DNA of 52,569 bases from Paraburkholderia ribeironis (GTDB lineage Bacteria; Pseudomonadota; Gammaproteobacteria; Burkholderiales; Burkholderiaceae), in assembly GCF_900019265.1 (NCBI RefSeq), contig NZ_CYGX02000021.1, forward strand, positions 1 to 52,569. Reading direction: 5' to 3'. The translations under genes were made by a program, and so were the position numbers. Under the pieces are notes generated by a model, which was not told the DNA's origin, made no database searches, and saw only the letters and a list, made by a program, of their open reading frames with translations. Below are positions 16,901 through 26,203 of this stretch, one piece after another (positions within the stretch are counted from its first letter, which is position 1; each line of letters opens with the position of its first letter).

Positions 16901-17403
16901 AGGGCGACGCCTATCTGATCGACTTCGAGGGCGAGCCGGCGCGTTCGCTCGAAGAGCGCCGGCAGAAGTCGAGTCCGCTGCGCGACGTGGCCGGCCTGAT
17001 ACGTTCGTTGTCGTATGCGAGCGCGGCCGCACAGTCCACCATGGAAAGCGCGCCGCAACAGACCGCCGATCGCAAGCGGGCGTTGTTCGACCGGTTCCGT
17101 GCGCATGCGACCTCGACGTTCCACGCCGCGTACCGGGCCGCCATTGCCGATGCGCCGACCCCGCTGGTGGCCCCGGAAGCCGAACAGGCACTGCTCGATC
17201 TGTTCCTGATCGAAAAGGCCGCGTACGAAATCCGCTATGAAGCGGCCAACCGTCCGACGTGGCTCAGCTTGCCGGTGCGTGGCCTCGCCGCGCTCACGAG
17301 CCGTCTGCTTGGCGATACCGGCGCACCGGTGCAGCATGAACCATCAACCGCGGCGCCACGCGCCGCCACCCCGCCTAACCCGGCCGAGGGCGACTATGAG
17401 TGA
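13936..17403 (+). CDS. treS: Trehalose synthase/maltokinase fusion protein (TreS-Pep2)
   Basis: This 1,155-residue fusion has two enzymes. Residues about 30-575 are trehalose synthase (GH13), interconverting trehalose and maltose. The catalytic triad appears as Asp238 ([10 protein letters not shown]), Glu280 ([12 protein letters not shown]) and Asp346 ([10 protein letters not shown]). Residues about 630-1110 are maltokinase (Pep2/Mak), which phosphorylates maltose with ATP. Asp979 in IHGDFHLGQ and Asp996 in [10 protein letters not shown] correspond to the catalytic and metal-binding aspartates of the aminoglycoside-phosphotransferase fold. The fusion channels trehalose through maltose to maltose-1-phosphate, the GlgE substrate. 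The start overlaps the glgE stop and the end overlaps the glgB start by 8 bases. Confidence 0.97.
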   Translation: MKRDDPAHSASTVETDAAVSSTVKARSRRRGKPATLSDDPLWYKDAIIYQVHIKSFFDGNNDGVGDFPGLIAKLDYIAELGVNAIWLLPFYPSPRRDDGYDIADYRSVHPDYGQIADVKRFIQEAHARGIRVISELVINHTSDQHPWFQRARRAKPGSNHRNYYVWSDTDQKYPETRIIFIDSEPSNWTHDPVAGAYYWHRFYSHQPDLNFDNPAVLREVLQVMRFWLDLGIDGLRLDAVPYLVEREGTNNENLPETHAVLKKIRATIDAEYPNRMLLAEANQWPEDVKEYFGEEDECHMAFHFPLMPRIYMSIASEDRFPITDIMRQTPDLAASNQWAIFLRNHDELTLEMVTDSERDYLWNTYASDRRARLNLGIRRRLAPLMERDRRRIELINSLLLSMPGTPVIYYGDELGMGDNIHLGDRDGVRTPMQWSSDRNGGFSRADPEQLVLPPVMGSLYGFDAVNVEAQSRDPHSLLNWTRRMLATRRAKQTFGRGTIRFLKPENRKILAYLREMPDQPPILCVANLSRAPQAVELDLSEFNGAMPIEMTADSVFPAIGQLTYLLTFPPYGFLWFMLCEGGQRPTWAQAHSEPLPEFVTIVIREGQTGATPENVRLLESEVLPSWLSRRRWFASKDQKMHAVRLAALTTIPNGGFAFTEIEADVGKHTERYVVPIAITWGGETTTPLFMQLALARVRRGRNVGLLTDAFSLPIFAHGVLRKLRERAVVPTVQKSEIRFLPTERFADLENLGERPEIRWLAAEQSNSSLIVADAAVLKLVRRLVSGIHPEAEISRYLTQLGYANTPPLYGEVVRFDPEGVPHTLAILQGYIDNQGDAWNWSLDYLRRSVDELAIAVDTETQAAPDRSNEAILMEGYSELAGIIGKRLGELHVALASPTDDPAFAPEPANAAHVKAWLHGTQAMLASALDLLAPRIEQMSDPETQALAQSLIDRRAALVAAVDELVPADASALRIRIHGDFHLGQVLVAQGDAYLIDFEGEPARSLEERRQKSSPLRDVAGLIRSLSYASAAAQSTMESAPQQTADRKRALFDRFRAHATSTFHAAYRAAIADAPTPLVAPEAEQALLDLFLIEKAAYEIRYEAANRPTWLSLPVRGLAALTSRLLGDTGAPVQHEPSTAAPRAATPPNPAEGDYE

Positions 17404-19606
17404 GCATGATCCGGCCGCAGGCCTCCACCCACTTGATGTCGACGCGCTCGTCGAAGCACGCCACCCCGATCCGTTCTCGCAACTCGGACTGCACCGGACC
17501 AACGCGGGTGCGGTGGTGCGCGCATTGTTGCCCAATGCCACGCACGTCACCGTGATTGCGCGCGCCGACGGCGCCACGCTCGGCGAACTCGAACAGTTGC
17601 GGCCGGGGCTGTTCGCCGGCCGCGTCACGTCCGCGGCGCCGTACCGCTTGCGGGTCGACTGGCACGGCGTGGTGCAGGAAATCGAGGACACCTATTCATT
17701 TGGTCCCGTGCTCGGCGACGAACCGTTGGGGCGCCTCGCCGGCGGCGATCCGTACGCGGTGCTCGAATGCCTTGGCGCGCGCCCGATGGAAGTGGACGGC
17801 GTGCCCGGCGTGCGCTTCGCCGTGTGGGCGCCGAACGCGCGGCGCGTGTCGGTGGTGGGCGACTTCAACGCGTGGGACGGTCGCCGTCATCCGATGCGCC
17901 TGCGCCATCAGGCCGGCGTGTGGGAATTGTTCGTGCCGCGTATCGGCGCGGGCACGCGCTACAAATACGAGCTGCTGGCGCGCGACGGCCATCCGCTGCC
18001 GCTGAAAGCCGATCCGTGCGCGATGCAATCGGAACGGCCGCCGGGCACGGCATCGGTGGTTGCGCATGTCGACGAGATCGAACAGTTTGCGTGGACCGAT
18101 CACGACTGGCTCCAGTCGCGCGCCGACAAGCAGACCGCGCACGCGCCGATCTCGATCTACGAAGTGCACGCCGAATCGTGGCTGCGCATCGCCGAAGAAG
18201 GTCAGCGCGGCCTCGACTGGGACGAGCTTGCCGAGCGCCTGATTCCGTACGCGAAGGGCATGGGCTTCACGCATATCGAGTTCCTGCCGATCGCGGAGCA
18301 TCCGTTCGGCGGATCGTGGGGCTATCAGCCGCTCGGGCAGTTCGCGCCGTCCGCGCGCTTCGGCAAACCCGAGCAGTTCGCGCGGTTCGTCAACCGTGCG
18401 CACGAAGCCGGACTCGGCGTGTTCCTCGACTGGGTGCCCGCGCATTTTCCGAACGACGCGCACGGTCTGATCGACTTCGACGGCACGCCGCTCTACGAGC
18501 ACGCCGACCCGCGCGAGGGCTATCACCAGGACTGGAACACGATGATCTACAACCTCGGCCGCCACGAGGTGAGCGCGTACCTGATCGCGTCGGGTCTGGC
18601 GTGGCTCAAGCGCTATCACGTCGACGGCTTGCGCGTGGATGCGGTCGCGTCGATGCTGTATCGCGACTATTCGCGCGCCGCCGGCGAGTGGGTGCCGAAC
18701 ATTTACGGCGGCCGCGAAAACCTCGAATCGATTGCGTTCCTGAAGCGGCTCAATCATGAAGTCGGCTATGTGCCGGGCGCGCCGGGCGCGATCACGATCG
18801 CCGAGGAATCGACCGCGTGGCCGGGCGTGACGGCGCGGCTCGAAGATGGCGGCCTCGGGTTCCAGTTCAAGTGGAACATGGGCTGGATGCACGACACGCT
18901 GCATTACATGCACGAGGACGCCGTCTATCGGCGATACCATCACCACAACATGGCATTCGGCATGGTCTACGCGTACTCGGAGCGCTTCGTGCTGCCGCTC
19001 TCGCACGACGAGGTGGTGCACGGCAAAGGCTCGCTGCTCGGCAAGATGCCCGGCGACGCGTGGCAGCGCTTCGCCAACCTGCGCGCGTACTTCGGCTTCA
19101 TGTGGACGCATCCCGGCAAGAAGCTGCTGTTCATGGGCGGCGAATTCGGCCAGATGGCGGAGTTCGATCACGACGGGTCGCCGCATTGGCATCTGCTCGA
19201 CGATGCGAATCATCACGGCGTGCAGAAGCTGGTGCGCGACCTGAACCGTCTGTATGGCAAGGAGCCCGCGCTGTATCGGCTCGACAGCGAGCCGGGCGGC
19301 TTCGAATGGCTGATCGGCGACGACGCCTCCAACAGTGTGTTCGCCTATCGCCGCACCGACGGCGCCGGCCGGGAACTCGTGGTGGTCTGCAACATGACGC
19401 CCGTGCCGCGCGGCGGGTATCGCCTCGGCATGCCGCGCGGCGGACGTTGGGAGGAAGTGCTGAATACGGATGCCAGCGTGTACGGCGGCTCCAACATGGG
19501 CAACGGCGGCGTGATTCATACCGACGCGATCTCGAGCCACGGCTGGCCGCACTCCGCTTCGCTGGTATTGCCGCCGCTGGCGACGATCGTGCTGCGCGCC
19601 GAGTGA
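17396..19606 (+). CDS. glgB: 1,4-alpha-glucan branching enzyme GlgB
   Basis: The 736-residue length is normal for GlgB. I chose ATG 17396 ([14 protein letters not shown]) because it has a GAGGG site upstream and only a short overlap with treS. Two N-terminal carbohydrate-binding (CBM48-type) segments precede the GH13 barrel; [19 protein letters not shown] is clear. The nucleophile Asp415 ([11 protein letters not shown]), acid/base Glu470 ([11 protein letters not shown]) and the [19 protein letters not shown] motif are all present. The enzyme forms alpha-1,6 branches in the glucan made by GlgE. Confidence 0.97.
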   Translation: MSEHDPAAGLHPLDVDALVEARHPDPFSQLGLHRTNAGAVVRALLPNATHVTVIARADGATLGELEQLRPGLFAGRVTSAAPYRLRVDWHGVVQEIEDTYSFGPVLGDEPLGRLAGGDPYAVLECLGARPMEVDGVPGVRFAVWAPNARRVSVVGDFNAWDGRRHPMRLRHQAGVWELFVPRIGAGTRYKYELLARDGHPLPLKADPCAMQSERPPGTASVVAHVDEIEQFAWTDHDWLQSRADKQTAHAPISIYEVHAESWLRIAEEGQRGLDWDELAERLIPYAKGMGFTHIEFLPIAEHPFGGSWGYQPLGQFAPSARFGKPEQFARFVNRAHEAGLGVFLDWVPAHFPNDAHGLIDFDGTPLYEHADPREGYHQDWNTMIYNLGRHEVSAYLIASGLAWLKRYHVDGLRVDAVASMLYRDYSRAAGEWVPNIYGGRENLESIAFLKRLNHEVGYVPGAPGAITIAEESTAWPGVTARLEDGGLGFQFKWNMGWMHDTLHYMHEDAVYRRYHHHNMAFGMVYAYSERFVLPLSHDEVVHGKGSLLGKMPGDAWQRFANLRAYFGFMWTHPGKKLLFMGGEFGQMAEFDHDGSPHWHLLDDANHHGVQKLVRDLNRLYGKEPALYRLDSEPGGFEWLIGDDASNSVFAYRRTDGAGRELVVVCNMTPVPRGGYRLGMPRGGRWEEVLNTDASVYGGSNMGNGGVIHTDAISSHGWPHSASLVLPPLATIVLRAE

Positions 19607-19623
19607 TCTGACGCGTGGTCACG

Positions 19624-19655
19624 CGAGCGCGCGGTGACTGCTGGCCGCGCGCTCG
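19624..19655 (+). other. Stem-loop between glgB and glgX
   Basis: CGAGCGCGCGG (19624-19634) and CCGCGCGCTCG (19645-19655) form a perfect 11-pair stem with a 10-base loop in the 101-base glgB-glgX gap, the first gap in the operon. No T-run follows. It is more likely an mRNA-processing or stabilising hairpin than a terminator. Confidence 0.5.
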
Positions 19656-19707
19656 TCGCATGAGGACCCACGATAGCGTTCAATAAATCAGAACAGGAAA
19701 GGGGATC

Positions 19708-21927
19708 ATGTCGCATGCCATGCCCGACCGGCTTCTGCCCGGTTCGCCGTATCCGCTCGGTGCGAGCTGGGATGGCCTCGGCGTCAACTTCGCGGTGTTC
19801 TCGGCGAACGCGCAGCAAATCGAGCTATGCCTGTTCGATCCCACCGGCCGCAAGGAAATCCGCCGATTCGCGCTGCCCGAATGCACCGACGAAATCTGGC
19901 ACGGCTACCTGCCGAACGCGCACCCAGGCACCGCTTACGGCTTTCGCGCGCACGGTCCGTATCAGCCGTACCAGGGACATCGCTTCAATCCGCACAAGTT
20001 GTTGCTCGATCCGTATGCGCGCAAACTGGTCGGGCAGTTTCGCTGGTCGGATGCGCTGTTCGGCTATCGCGTGCACTCGAATCGCGCCGATCTTTCGATC
20101 GACCGCCGCGATTCGGCGCCGGCCATGCCGAAGTGCGTCGTGGTCGACGAAGCGTTCGACTGGTCGCACGACACGCGCCCGAATGTGCCGTGGGGCGAGA
20201 CCATCATCTACGAAACCCATGTGCGCGGCGTATCGATGTTGCGCGCCGATTTGCGACAGCACGAACGCGGCACGTTCGCCGCGCTGGCCTCGCCAGAGTT
20301 CATCGAGCATCTGCTGAAGCTCGGCGTGACCGCGGTCGAATTGCTGCCCGTCCACGCGTTTCTCAACGACCGCTTCCTGGTGGAGCGCGGCCTGCGCAAC
20401 TACTGGGGTTACAACAGCGCCGCGTTCTTCGCGCCCGAACCATCCTATCTGAGCACGCATCGGCTCGACGAAATGCGCATCGCCGTGCGCCAGTTGCACG
20501 CGGCCGGCATCGAAGTAATTCTCGATGTGGTCTACAACCACACCTGCGAGGCCAACGAAATGGGCCCGACCGTCTCGTGGCGCGGCCTCGACAACGCCAG
20601 CTACTATCGCCTGATCCCCGGCGACGAGCGCCACCACATCAACGACACCGGCTGCGGCGACACGGTGAACCTGGCGCATCCGCGCGTGCTGCAGATGGTG
20701 ATGGATTCGCTGCGCTACTGGTCGACGGCGTTCAATATCGACGGCTTCCGCTTCGATCTCGGCGTGACGCTCGGCCGCGAGCAACATGGCTTCGACCCCG
20801 GCTCCGGCTTCTTCGACGCGTTGCGCCAGGACCCGATCCTGTCGCAACGCAAGCTGATCTCCGAGCCATGGGACATCGGCCCCGGCGGCTATCAGCTCGG
20901 CAACCATCCACCGGGCTTCAGCGAATGGAACGACCGCTTTCGCGACACCGTACGCCGCTTCTGGCGCGGCGACGCCGGCTTGCGGCCCGATCTCGCCGCG
21001 CGTCTGACCGGCTCTGCCGATCTGTTCAACCGGCGTTTCCGCAAGCCGTGGGCATCGATCAATTTCATCACATCGCACGACGGCTTCACGCTGGCCGACG
21101 TCGCGGCTTACGAACGTAAGCACAACGAAGCCAACCTCGAAGACAACAACGACGGCCACAACGAGAATTGCAGCCGCAACTGGGGCGTCGAAGGCGCGAC
21201 CGACGATCCCGCGATTCTCGCCACGCGCCAGCGCGTGGCCCGTTCGCTGATCGCCACGCTGCTGATCGCGCTCGGCACGCCGATGATGCTGGCCGGCGAC
21301 GAAGCGCTGCGCACCCAGAACGGCAACAACAATGCGTACTGCCAGGACAACGAAACATCGTGGCTCGACTGGACGAGCGCGGCCTCACCCGACAGCCGCC
21401 AGATGACCGACTTTGTCGCGCGGGTGATGGCGCTGCGCAAGCACCATCCGCTCTTGCGCGAAACGCGCTTCCTGTTCGGCGACCGTGAAGTGTTGCCGGG
21501 CCTGTTCGATGTCGGCTGGTTCGACGAACACGGCGACCCGCTGACGATCGAAGCATGGCAGGACCCGGAAGGCCGCGCGTTCACGTTGCGCCGCGCCGGT
21601 CCAGGCTTGAATGGCGAAACAGAAGTATTGTTGATGATGCTCAACGCAAACGAGGACATGCTGCGTTTCACACCGCCCGCCCCGCACCTGGAATGGCATG
21701 TGCTGTTGGACACCGCGGAACCGGACAGCGCGCCGCATCGGCTGGCGGTGCCGGAGGTCGAAGTCGCCGCGCATGGCCTCGTGATTCTGGCCGCGCAGCC
21801 GGTGGGCGAAGCGGACTGGCAGGCCGGCTGGAAGGCCGGCGCGCAGCACGGGCCGCGGCTCCTGACGGCGCTACCGCCCGGTCCGGGTGCGCATGCGTCC
21901 AGCAGCGATGCGTCGCCGGGCAGTTGA
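19708..21927 (+). CDS. glgX: Glycogen debranching enzyme GlgX (isoamylase type)
   Basis: This 739-residue GH13 isoamylase-type enzyme starts at ATG 19708, with AGGAAAGGGG just upstream. The N-terminal CBM48-like domain (PLGASWDGLGVNFAVFSANA) is followed by the barrel with nucleophile Asp350 (GFRFDLGVTLGRE), Glu386 (LISEPWDIGPGGYQLG) and SHDGFTLADVAAYERKHNEAN. GlgX cleaves alpha-1,6 branches of glycogen that have been trimmed to short outer chains. In this cluster it would supply linear malto-oligosaccharides to TreY and MalQ. Its C-terminal tail (about 25 residues rich in Pro, Gly and Ser) is low complexity. Confidence 0.96.
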   Translation: MSHAMPDRLLPGSPYPLGASWDGLGVNFAVFSANAQQIELCLFDPTGRKEIRRFALPECTDEIWHGYLPNAHPGTAYGFRAHGPYQPYQGHRFNPHKLLLDPYARKLVGQFRWSDALFGYRVHSNRADLSIDRRDSAPAMPKCVVVDEAFDWSHDTRPNVPWGETIIYETHVRGVSMLRADLRQHERGTFAALASPEFIEHLLKLGVTAVELLPVHAFLNDRFLVERGLRNYWGYNSAAFFAPEPSYLSTHRLDEMRIAVRQLHAAGIEVILDVVYNHTCEANEMGPTVSWRGLDNASYYRLIPGDERHHINDTGCGDTVNLAHPRVLQMVMDSLRYWSTAFNIDGFRFDLGVTLGREQHGFDPGSGFFDALRQDPILSQRKLISEPWDIGPGGYQLGNHPPGFSEWNDRFRDTVRRFWRGDAGLRPDLAARLTGSADLFNRRFRKPWASINFITSHDGFTLADVAAYERKHNEANLEDNNDGHNENCSRNWGVEGATDDPAILATRQRVARSLIATLLIALGTPMMLAGDEALRTQNGNNNAYCQDNETSWLDWTSAASPDSRQMTDFVARVMALRKHHPLLRETRFLFGDREVLPGLFDVGWFDEHGDPLTIEAWQDPEGRAFTLRRAGPGLNGETEVLLMMLNANEDMLRFTPPAPHLEWHVLLDTAEPDSAPHRLAVPEVEVAAHGLVILAAQPVGEADWQAGWKAGAQHGPRLLTALPPGPGAHASSSDASPGS

Positions 21928-21938
21928 GTAACCACACG

Positions 21939-22058
21939 ATGACAACACCAACGACATCGTGGCACGAACAGCAGGCAGGCGGCCGCGCCATCGCACGTGC
22001 GAAATCGCAAACGCGATCCACACGTGACACGCGGCTCGACGGCCCATTCGAATGGTGA
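21939..22058 (+). CDS. Possible short ORF between glgX and treZ
   Basis: ATG 21939 opens a 39-codon frame (MTTPTTSWHEQQAGGRA...DGPFEW) that fills most of the 137-base glgX-treZ gap and ends 6 bases before treZ. There is no clear ribosome site and I recognise no domain. It could be a leftover of a small DUF protein or chance. The reading frame itself is certain; coding is doubtful. Confidence 0.2.
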   Translation: MTTPTTSWHEQQAGGRAIARAKSQTRSTRDTRLDGPFEW

Positions 22059-22064
22059 AGAATC

Positions 22065-23987
22065 ATGTCCGAAAGTCCGATTGATCCTCACGCACATCAT
22101 CACGCGCATTGCCTGCCGTTCAGCGCACAATTGCTGGGCGCCGCGGGCACCAGACCGCGCACGCGATTTCGCTTCTGGGCGCCTTCGTGCAAGACCGTGC
22201 AGGTCGTCGTCGAAAACGGCCCGGCACAAGGCGCGCACGACATGACGCCCAGCGGCAACGGCTGGTTCGAAGCCACCGTGGAGTGCGGCGCGGGCACGCT
22301 GTATCGCTTGCGGCTCGACGGCGGGCAGACGGTGCCCGACCCGGCTTCGCGCTTTCAGCCGCAGGACGTGCATGGACCGAGCGAAGTCATCGACCCGCGC
22401 GCATACCATTGGGAGCACACGAGCTGGCACGGCCGGCCGTGGGAGGAAACGGTGCTGTACGAGTTGCACGTGGGTGCGATGGGCGGCTATGCGGGCGTGA
22501 TGCAACGCTTGCCGGCGCTCGCCGCGCTCGGCGTCACCGCGATCGAGCTGATGCCGCTGAACGACTTCCCCGGCAAGCACAACTGGGGCTATGACGGCGT
22601 GCTGCCGTATGCACCCGATTCCGCCTATGGCCGCCCCGATGAACTGAAAGCGCTGATCGACGCCGCGCACGGTCTCGGCCTGATGGTTTTTCTCGACGTG
22701 GTCTACAACCACTTCGGCCCCGACGGCAACTATCTGGACACGTATGCCCGCCCGTTTTTCCGTGCAGGCACACATACGCCGTGGGGTCCGGCGATCGATT
22801 TCGACCGTAGTGAAGTGAGTGATTTCTTCACGGATAACGCAGTGTACTGGATTAACGAATACCGGATCGACGGACTGCGTTTCGACGCGGTGCACGCAAT
22901 CGACAATCACGCGTGGCTGCGCGTGCTGTCCGAGCATATCCGCGCGAGTGTGCAGCATGGCCGGTACGTGCATCTGGTACTCGAAAACGAGCACAACACG
23001 GCGAGCCTGCTGGGCACGCATTTCGATGCGCAATGGAACGACGACGCGCACAACACGCTGCACGTTCTGCTGACCGGCGAAACGGAAGGCTACTACCACG
23101 CGTATGAGCACCAGCCGATCCGCCGCCTCGCGCGGGTGCTGTCGGAAGGCTTCGCGTATCAGGGCGACCCGTCGCCGATTCACGGTGGCGCGCCGCGCGG
23201 CGAATCGAGCCGGCATCTGCCGCCGACGTCGTTCGTGATGTTCCTGCAGAATCACGATCAGATCGGCAACCGTGCATTCGGCGAGCGGCTGCGCAAGCTG
23301 ACCTCGGACGCTGCCTTGCGCGCCGCCACCGGCCTGCTGCTGTTGTCGCCGCAAATCCCGCTGCTGTTCATGGACGAGGAATACGGCTCGACCCAGCCGT
23401 TCCTGTTCTTCACCGACCACACCGGCGAACTCGCCGACGCCGTGCGTGAAGGACGGCGCCGCGAATTCGCGCGCTTTTCGTCGTTCAGCGACGAGAAGCG
23501 CCGTGCGCAAATTCCGGATCCGAACGACGCCAGTACGTTCGCCGCGTCGTCGCCGCCCGCACCTGAGGACGCGTGCGCGCCACGCGATGGCGACGTGCCG
23601 GACCGGCTCGACTGGATGCACTTCTACAAGTCGGCACTCGCCGTGCGCGCCAAACTGATCACGCCGCGCCTGAAACACAGCAAGGCGCTCGGCGCGAGCG
23701 TGCTGAGCGTCGCCGACGGCGGCGATGCCAATGCGTTGATCGCTCGCTGGAAACTGGGTGACGGCGAAACGTTGTCGATCGCGCTGAATCTGTCGAAGGA
23801 CCGCGTCGCGTTCGACAACGTGCCGGCCGGCAAAGTGATCTTCGAAACGCCGCCGCGCGTGCGCGAGCAGATCGACGTCGGCGTGTTGCCGCCGAACACG
23901 TTCGTCGCGTGGTTGACCGGCGAGATCAGCGAGTATGCGATCGGCCACGATGCCCGCATCGCGAGCCAACCGGAGCGCCGCGCGTGA
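22065..23987 (+). CDS. treZ: Malto-oligosyltrehalose trehalohydrolase TreZ
   Basis: This 640-residue GH13 enzyme has an N-terminal beta domain (TRFRFWAPSCKTVQVVVENG) and a barrel with the family markers: ELMPLNDFPGKHNWGYDGVLPYAP, nucleophile Asp274 (GLRFDAVHAI), acid/base Glu307 (LENEHNTASLL) and LQNHDQIGNRAFGERL. TreZ releases trehalose from the maltooligosyl-trehalose made by TreY. A variable insert near residues 465-515 (PNDASTFAASSPPAPEDA) is also seen in other proteobacterial TreZ. The stop codon overlaps the GTG start of malQ. Confidence 0.96.
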   Translation: MSESPIDPHAHHHAHCLPFSAQLLGAAGTRPRTRFRFWAPSCKTVQVVVENGPAQGAHDMTPSGNGWFEATVECGAGTLYRLRLDGGQTVPDPASRFQPQDVHGPSEVIDPRAYHWEHTSWHGRPWEETVLYELHVGAMGGYAGVMQRLPALAALGVTAIELMPLNDFPGKHNWGYDGVLPYAPDSAYGRPDELKALIDAAHGLGLMVFLDVVYNHFGPDGNYLDTYARPFFRAGTHTPWGPAIDFDRSEVSDFFTDNAVYWINEYRIDGLRFDAVHAIDNHAWLRVLSEHIRASVQHGRYVHLVLENEHNTASLLGTHFDAQWNDDAHNTLHVLLTGETEGYYHAYEHQPIRRLARVLSEGFAYQGDPSPIHGGAPRGESSRHLPPTSFVMFLQNHDQIGNRAFGERLRKLTSDAALRAATGLLLLSPQIPLLFMDEEYGSTQPFLFFTDHTGELADAVREGRRREFARFSSFSDEKRRAQIPDPNDASTFAASSPPAPEDACAPRDGDVPDRLDWMHFYKSALAVRAKLITPRLKHSKALGASVLSVADGGDANALIARWKLGDGETLSIALNLSKDRVAFDNVPAGKVIFETPPRVREQIDVGVLPPNTFVAWLTGEISEYAIGHDARIASQPERRA

Positions 23988-26203
23988 CTACCCGACGCTC
24001 CGGCGACACGATCGCCACGCTCGCCACCCACGCCGGCTTCGAGGTGCAGTGGCAGGACGCGTACCATGCGACCCAGCAGGTACCCGAGCATACGCTCGCG
24101 GTGCTGCTCGAACGAATGGGGCTGCCTTGCGGCAATGCCACGCAAATCCGCCATAGCGCCGCTGCTTTGGAGGCCGAACTATCGGGCCGCAAGATGCCGC
24201 CGCTGATGACCGCGGAGGTCGGGCGCGGCATCGCGCTGCCCGCCGCCGCAATCAAATCGGGCAGCCACTATCGGATCGAACTCGAAAGCGGCTCGATCAT
24301 CGATGGCCGCTTCACGGCGCCCAAAGGCGAGGAGGCCTTGCTCGCGCCAATCGACGAACCCGGCTATCACACCTTCGTCATCAACGAGCAGCGCGTGACG
24401 TTGGCCGTCGCGCCGTCGCGCTGCTACACCGTCGACGACGCGTGGCGCACGCTGCAACACGGCACCGAGTACGAGCGCGAACGCGAGCGCGCCGCGCCCA
24501 CGCCGCCGCTGTGGGGCGTCGCCGCACAACTGTACGGCTTGCGGCGTATCGGTGACGGCGGCATCGGCGACTATTCGGCGCTCGCGCGGACCGCTGTCGA
24601 AAGCGCGCAGCGTGGCGCGCACGCGCTCGCCATCAGTCCGACGCACGCGATGTTCAGCGCACAGCCGGAGCGCTTCAGCCCGTATTCGCCGTCGTCGCGC
24701 CTGTGGTTGAACGTCGCGCATATCGATCCCGCCGCGGTGTTCGGCGCGAACGCGGCGCGCGCCGCGCTCGAAGCCACGCAGGCCACCGACAGATGGTCGG
24801 CACTCGAAGATCTGCCGCTGATCGACTGGCCCAACGCGATGCCGCTGAAGCTGAAGGTGCTGCGCGCGCTCTACGAGCAATTCTGCGCGAACGAGCGTGC
24901 GCGGGACACACCGCGCGCACTGGAATTCCACGGCTTCTGCGAGCGCGCCGGCCGCGCGCTCGAAGATCACGCGCGTTTCGAAGCGCTGCACGCCGCGCAA
25001 CTCGCACAAGGCGGCGATGGCCATTGGCGCAACTGGCCCGAGCCGTTGCGCGACCCGCGCAGCGCGGAGGTCGAAGCGTTCGCCGAAGCCAATCGCCACG
25101 AAGTCACCTTCCATCTGTTCCTGCAATGGCTCGCCGCGAAGGGTCTTTCGCACGCGCAGCATGCGGCGCACGAGGCCGGCATGGCGGTCGGCTTGATCGC
25201 CGACCTCGCGGTCGGGTGCGATAGCGCCGGCAGCCACGCATGGTCGTATTGCGACGACATGCTGCAAGGCGTGTCGGTCGGCGCGCCACCGGACCTGTAC
25301 AACCAGGCCGGCCAGGCTTGGGGACTCACCACATTCTCGCCACGCGCGATGCGCACGCAGGGCTTCTCCGCGTTCATCGATATGCTGCGTGCGGCGTTTA
25401 CGCATGCTGGCGGTGTCCGCATCGATCACATTCTCGGCCTGCGGCGTCTGTGGCTCGTGCCCGAAGGGGACAGCGCGCGCAACGGCGCGTATCTGCGCTA
25501 TCCGCTCGAAGACCTGCTGCGCCTGATCGCGCTCGAATCGTGGCGACACCGCGCGATCGTGATCGGCGAGGATCTCGGCACCGTGCCGCCGGGCTTTCGC
25601 GAGCGGCTCGACGAACACGGCATCGCCGGGATTCGCGTACTGTGGTTCGAGTGCGCGCACGACGGCCACGGTTTCAAGCCGCCGCGCAAGTGGGACCGCA
25701 ATGCGGTCGGCACCACCACCACGCACGATCTGCCGACCGTGGCCGGCTGGTGGCGCGGCAGCGACATCACGTGGCGCAACCGGATCGGCCAGACGATGGC
25801 GCGCGCCGATGGCCGCGACCCTGAAGAGGCCGCTCAGGAGGAACGCGCGCAAGACCGCGCCGGCTTGTGGCGCGCGTTCCAGCAGGCCGGCGTGGCCGCG
25901 CAGGACGTCGGCCCGCCGCCGCTCGACAGCCCGCCCGTCGACGAAGCGCTCGCGTTCGTCGCGGCCACCCCTGGGCCCCTCGTCACCTTTCCGCTCGAAG
26001 ATCTGCTCGCGCTGGTCGATCAGCCGAACTTGCCTGGTTCGATCGACGAGCATCCGAACTGGCGACGTCGCCTCGCGTTGCCGGTCAGCGAGCTGTTCGA
26101 GGACGACAGCTTCAACGATCGCCTGCTGGCGGTCGATCGCGCGCGTCGCGCCGCGGCTCGCGCTCCTTCTTCCAACGCTTCTTCGGAGCCTGACACGCCA
26201 TGA
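23984..26203 (+). CDS. malQ: 4-alpha-glucanotransferase MalQ
   Basis: I place the start at GTG 23984, overlapping the treZ stop (GTGA); the open frame runs further upstream but lies inside treZ. The 739-residue protein is a GH77 amylomaltase: WGVAAQLYGLRR, nucleophile Asp481 (VRIDHILGLRRLW), Glu529 (VIGEDLGTVPPGF) and Asp582 (TTTTHDLPTVAGWW). The length with a long N-terminal extension is typical of bacterial (E. coli-like) MalQ. It moves glucan chains between malto-oligosaccharides, so short maltodextrins become usable by TreY or GlgE. The last codon overlaps the treY start. Confidence 0.95.
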   Translation: MTTRRSGDTIATLATHAGFEVQWQDAYHATQQVPEHTLAVLLERMGLPCGNATQIRHSAAALEAELSGRKMPPLMTAEVGRGIALPAAAIKSGSHYRIELESGSIIDGRFTAPKGEEALLAPIDEPGYHTFVINEQRVTLAVAPSRCYTVDDAWRTLQHGTEYERERERAAPTPPLWGVAAQLYGLRRIGDGGIGDYSALARTAVESAQRGAHALAISPTHAMFSAQPERFSPYSPSSRLWLNVAHIDPAAVFGANAARAALEATQATDRWSALEDLPLIDWPNAMPLKLKVLRALYEQFCANERARDTPRALEFHGFCERAGRALEDHARFEALHAAQLAQGGDGHWRNWPEPLRDPRSAEVEAFAEANRHEVTFHLFLQWLAAKGLSHAQHAAHEAGMAVGLIADLAVGCDSAGSHAWSYCDDMLQGVSVGAPPDLYNQAGQAWGLTTFSPRAMRTQGFSAFIDMLRAAFTHAGGVRIDHILGLRRLWLVPEGDSARNGAYLRYPLEDLLRLIALESWRHRAIVIGEDLGTVPPGFRERLDEHGIAGIRVLWFECAHDGHGFKPPRKWDRNAVGTTTTHDLPTVAGWWRGSDITWRNRIGQTMARADGRDPEEAAQEERAQDRAGLWRAFQQAGVAAQDVGPPPLDSPPVDEALAFVAATPGPLVTFPLEDLLALVDQPNLPGSIDEHPNWRRRLALPVSELFEDDSFNDRLLAVDRARRAAARAPSSNASSEPDTP